Assembly: GCA_026415415.1 (NCBI GenBank)
Contig: JAOAHE010000007.1
Span: 1 to 54,920 of the forward strand
DNA length: 54,920 bases
Direction of reading: 5' to 3'
Source: Thermodesulfovibrionales bacterium
GTDB lineage: Bacteria; Nitrospirota; Thermodesulfovibrionia; Thermodesulfovibrionales; Dissulfurispiraceae
Part shown: positions 52,809-54,920 of the stretch, piece by piece
How positions within the stretch are numbered: position 1 is the first letter of the stretch
How the letters are laid out: every line of letters begins with the position of its first letter
Made by a program: the position numbers and the translations under genes
The notes under the pieces: generated by a model
What the model saw: only the letters and a program-made list of their open reading frames with translations
What the model was told of the DNA's origin: nothing
Database searches by the model: none

Positions 52809-53998
52809 TGTTTAGCCTCCTTAATTTTCTTAATGAGTAAAGGTACAACTTCGTAAATATCTCCGACGATTCCATAAGTAGCGTAATTGAAGATTGGTGC
52901 TTCAGGATTTTTATTAATCGCTATTATTATGTCAGAAGACTGCATACCTACGAGGTGCTGAACTGCTCCTGATATACCACAGGCAATGTAGATTTTTGGA
53001 CAAACAGTTTTACCAGTTTGTCCAACTTGGTGTCGGTAGGGAATCCAGCCTTCATCAACAGCGGCCCTTGATGAGCCTATTGTACCTCCCAGAAGTTTAG
53101 CAAGTTCGCCAAGCATCTCAAAACCTCTTGGCCCGCCAAGACCTCTGCCACCAGAGACAATGATTTCAGCATCTTGTAAGTTTACCATTGTCTCTGATGA
53201 CTCATAAATAGTATCTAAAACTTTCGTCCTTGATCTCAATGTTTTTGCCGGAACACTAATTATTTCTCCCTTTCTGTTTGGGTCATAAGGATTTTTCCTC
53301 ATAACCCTTGGCCTTACAGTTGCCATTTGAGGTCTATGTCCCGGGCATAATATTGTTGCCATAATATTACCGCCAAAGGCGGGTCTAATCTGGAGAAGAT
53401 GTCCTGTCTCCTTATCTATCTCAAGAGACGTGCAGTCAGCAGTAAGGCCAGTCTTTAATCTGCCTGCTACTCTCGGTATAAATGAACGCCCAATGGCAGT
53501 TGCTCCAGCAAGCACGATTTCAGGTTTATATTGATTGATCAGTTCAATCAGCAACTGACAGTAAGGTTCATCATTAAATGTGTTTAAAAAAGGATCATCT
53601 ACATGGATAACTTTATCAGCTCCCCATTTAATTAGCTCTTCTGCTTCTGCTTTGTCTGAACCAAATAATATTGCAACTAAATCAGTATTTAAGTCATGAG
53701 CAAGCTTTCTGCCTATCCCTAATAGCTCTAAGCCTACTGATGCTAATTTGCCATTTCGCTGCTCTGCAAAAACCCAGACTCCTTTATAATCTTTGTGTAT
53801 TTTACTTTCTGAAGGCTCAGCTTTTTTTGCAAATTCTGTGAGAGCTCCTTCAGGGCATATACTTAGGCAGGCGAAACAATCATTACAAAAATCTGTGATA
53901 AAAGCCTTATTATCTTTGATTTCTATTGCACTGAAAGGGCAAGAACTAATGCACTGACCGCATCCGGTGCATAACTGAATATTAACTTTTATAGGCAT
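52805..53998 (-). CDS. etfA: Electron transfer flavoprotein alpha subunit with N-terminal ferredoxin domain
   Basis: The 397-residue protein has two [4Fe-4S] clusters at the N-terminus (Cys10, 13, 16, 20 and Cys38, 41, 44, 48 in the CxxCxxCxxxC pattern), then the FixB/ETF-alpha domains (about 75-395). The FAD-binding signature GGRGLGG (about 280-286) and the tail PIFNYATYGIVGD are clear. ETF carries electrons between acyl-CoA dehydrogenases and other acceptors. The ferredoxin extension is typical of anaerobes and may link to ferredoxin. It overlaps etfB by 10 nt. Confidence 0.94.
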   Translation of the reverse strand: MPIKVNIQLCTGCGQCISSCPFSAIEIKDNKAFITDFCNDCFACLSICPEGALTEFAKKAEPSESKIHKDYKGVWVFAEQRNGKLASVGLELLGIGRKLAHDLNTDLVAILFGSDKAEAEELIKWGADKVIHVDDPFLNTFNDEPYCQLLIELINQYKPEIVLAGATAIGRSFIPRVAGRLKTGLTADCTSLEIDKETGHLLQIRPAFGGNIMATILCPGHRPQMATVRPRVMRKNPYDPNRKGEIISVPAKTLRSRTKVLDTIYESSETMVNLQDAEIIVSGGRGLGGPRGFEMLGELAKLLGGTIGSSRAAVDEGWIPYRHQVGQTGKTVCPKIYIACGISGAVQHLVGMQSSDIIIAINKNPEAPIFNYATYGIVGDIYEVVPLLIKKIKEAKQ

Positions 53999-54771
53999 TT
54001 TAAATTTTTTAACACCTCGAGGAGTTCTTCTACTTGTTTTTCTATGTCTCCTTCGAGAATTTTTCTGTCTCCTTTCATAGTCTGTGCAAAAATATTTTTA
54101 ACCTTAGTTGGCGAACCTTGTAATCCTACATTTTCCTCTTGAGCCCCTAAATCTTTAAAAGTTATGACAGGGATTGAGGCTTTTTTTGCTATCAATTTAC
54201 CTTTTAATGAAGGCAATCTTGGGACATTTAACTCTTTTACAACTGTAAGTAATACAGGTAAAGAAGCCTGGACGATATCATAACCATCATCCATTAATCG
54301 ATGAACTATTATGTAATCATCACCTAATTCTTTTATAAGATTGACATAAGCTATGTGGGGGATGTCAAGTAATTCCGCAATTTCTGGACCTACCTGAGCA
54401 GTATCTCCATCTATCGCTTGTTTGCCGCAAAGAATAATATCAAAGCCAAGTTTTTCTATAGCCTTTGATAATGTATAGGCAGTTGCCCAAGTATCGGAAC
54501 CTGCAAAAGCTTTATCAGAAATTAATTTTGCTTCATCTACCCCCATCGCCAATGCTTCTCTTAGAGCATCTTCAGCTTGAGGAGGTCCCATGGTAATTAC
54601 TGTAACTTTTCCACCTTTGTTTTCTTTTAACTGTAATGCAGCTTCTATCGCATGAAGATCATAGGGGTTTATTATACTTGGAACACCTTCTCTCATTAAG
54701 GTGTTTGTATGAGGATTAATTTTTATTTCTGCTGTATCTGGAACTTGTTTTATGCATACTATAATATTCAT
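53989..54771 (-). CDS. etfB: Electron transfer flavoprotein beta subunit
   Basis: The 260-residue FixA/ETF-beta protein begins MNIIVCIKQVPDTAEIKI and includes AIEAALQLKE, MGPPQAEDALREALAMG (about 65-81) and the AMP/FAD-binding GKQAIDGDTAQVGPEIAE (about 119-136). The start at 54771 is preferred: the frame stays open upstream for 41 codons, but those run into the terminal repeat and precede the promoter. The first gene of the etfB-etfA-fabD unit. Confidence 0.95.
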   Translation of the reverse strand: MNIIVCIKQVPDTAEIKINPHTNTLMREGVPSIINPYDLHAIEAALQLKENKGGKVTVITMGPPQAEDALREALAMGVDEAKLISDKAFAGSDTWATAYTLSKAIEKLGFDIILCGKQAIDGDTAQVGPEIAELLDIPHIAYVNLIKELGDDYIIVHRLMDDGYDIVQASLPVLLTVVKELNVPRLPSLKGKLIAKKASIPVITFKDLGAQEENVGLQGSPTKVKNIFAQTMKGDRKILEGDIEKQVEELLEVLKNLKCL

Positions 54772-54807
54772 GTTATCCCTAAATATAATTTTACAACATG
54801 AATTAAA

Positions 54808-54836
54808 ATTATAAACTTTAAGAGTTTTTTTTTCAA
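54808..54836 (-). promoter_or_regulatory. Sigma-70 promoter of the etfBA-fabD operon
   Basis: On the minus strand TTGAAA (54836-54831), a 17-nt spacer and a perfect TATAAT (54813-54808) lie 36 nt before the etfB start codon. It begins only 13 nt inside the end of the right terminal repeat, so it is unique sequence and not part of the repeat. Confidence 0.78.
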
Positions 54837-54849
54837 TATCCTGTATAAG

Positions 54850-54920
54850 CCCAAATTTGCCGATAGAAGTTTTAAAATTTAAAAAATATCTCATTCTCTG
54901 CTTCTTTTAGGCATTTAGAA
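54850..54920 (-). repeat. Right copy of ~70-bp inverted terminal repeat
   Basis: On the minus strand this matches 8-77 of the plus strand with a single 1-nt insertion. Like the left copy it points inward, toward etfB. The boundary with unique DNA is sharp at 54850. Confidence 0.95.
54872..54919 (-). CDS. 3' end of an unidentified repeated gene (partial, second copy)
   Basis: The minus-strand frame encodes the same last residues as at the left end (SKCLKEAENEIFFKF, then TAA). It is cut by the window edge. Family unknown; see the left copy. Confidence 0.3.
   Translation of the reverse strand, partial: SKCLKEAENEIFFKF

Noticed and set aside
54772-54894. Upstream in-frame ATG that would extend EtfB by 41 residues
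   Set aside because: The extension runs across the promoter and into the terminal repeat, and matches nothing in the ETF-beta family. MNIIVCIKQVPDT is the usual N-terminus.
1-54920. tRNA, rRNA, CRISPR arrays, riboswitches, prophage genes
   Set aside because: None was recognised on reading either strand; short or divergent RNA elements could still be missed without a covariance-model search.

Overview
The window is AT-rich bacterial DNA with densely packed genes, many overlapping by 1 to 32 nt (ATGA, GTGA and TAATG junctions are common). The content points to a flagellated anaerobe with a Gram-negative type of envelope. The evidence is a flagellin/FliD/FliS locus with two stator pairs, FtsEX with an EnvC-like activator, a 2-oxoacid:ferredoxin oxidoreductase subunit, and an electron-transfer flavoprotein with two ferredoxin clusters. 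Gene order and EF-Tu resemble Nitrospirota/Desulfobacterota-type lineages, but this is an impression, not a phylogeny. No tRNA, rRNA, CRISPR array, prophage or complete insertion sequence was seen.

Layout. 1-545: end of a repeated element and a leader. 546-2264: fused gamma-alpha 2-oxoacid oxidoreductase without its beta subunit. 2541-12490 (+): motility block with a FliA-type promoter, flagellin, FlaG, FliD, a tiny coupled ORF, FliS, a small unknown protein, two response regulators (one with an HD-GYP domain), a PilZ protein and two MotA/MotB pairs. 13015-31930 (+): the str, S10, spc and alpha ribosomal clusters, from a strong promoter before rpsL to a strong terminator after rplQ. It lacks rpmD (L30) and adk and ends with a 29-residue hydrophobic ORF coupled to rplQ. 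31952-33695 (+): purN, rsmD, coaD. 33708-39835 (-): def, fmt, DUF116, PASTA protein, rpe, TPR protein, pgsA, DUF512 radical-SAM protein. 40326-46904 (+): split transketolase, ftsE, ftsX, EnvC-like factor, CtpA-type protease, DEDDy exonuclease. 47062-54771 (-): etfB, etfA, fabD, a TusA-like protein, mdh, then after a terminator ndk, the 5'-3' exonuclease and polymerase halves of Pol I, and a possible 46-residue membrane ORF.

How the parts work together. The motility block joins filament assembly, motor stators and cyclic-di-GMP signalling (HD-GYP breakdown, PilZ sensing) in one close-packed unit. FtsE, FtsX and the catalytically degenerate LytM protein form a module that activates cell-wall amidases at division. 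ETF is co-transcribed with malonyl-CoA:ACP transacylase, placing acyl-group metabolism beside electron transfer.

The most notable structural features are: a near-perfect ~70-bp repeat in inverted orientation at the two ends of the window, with the shape of the 3' end of a multicopy element; a Pol I gene split exactly at an A6 run, where one added A would fuse the halves; an EF-Tu gene whose codon choice differs sharply from its neighbours; and several unannotated small ORFs translationally coupled to known genes.
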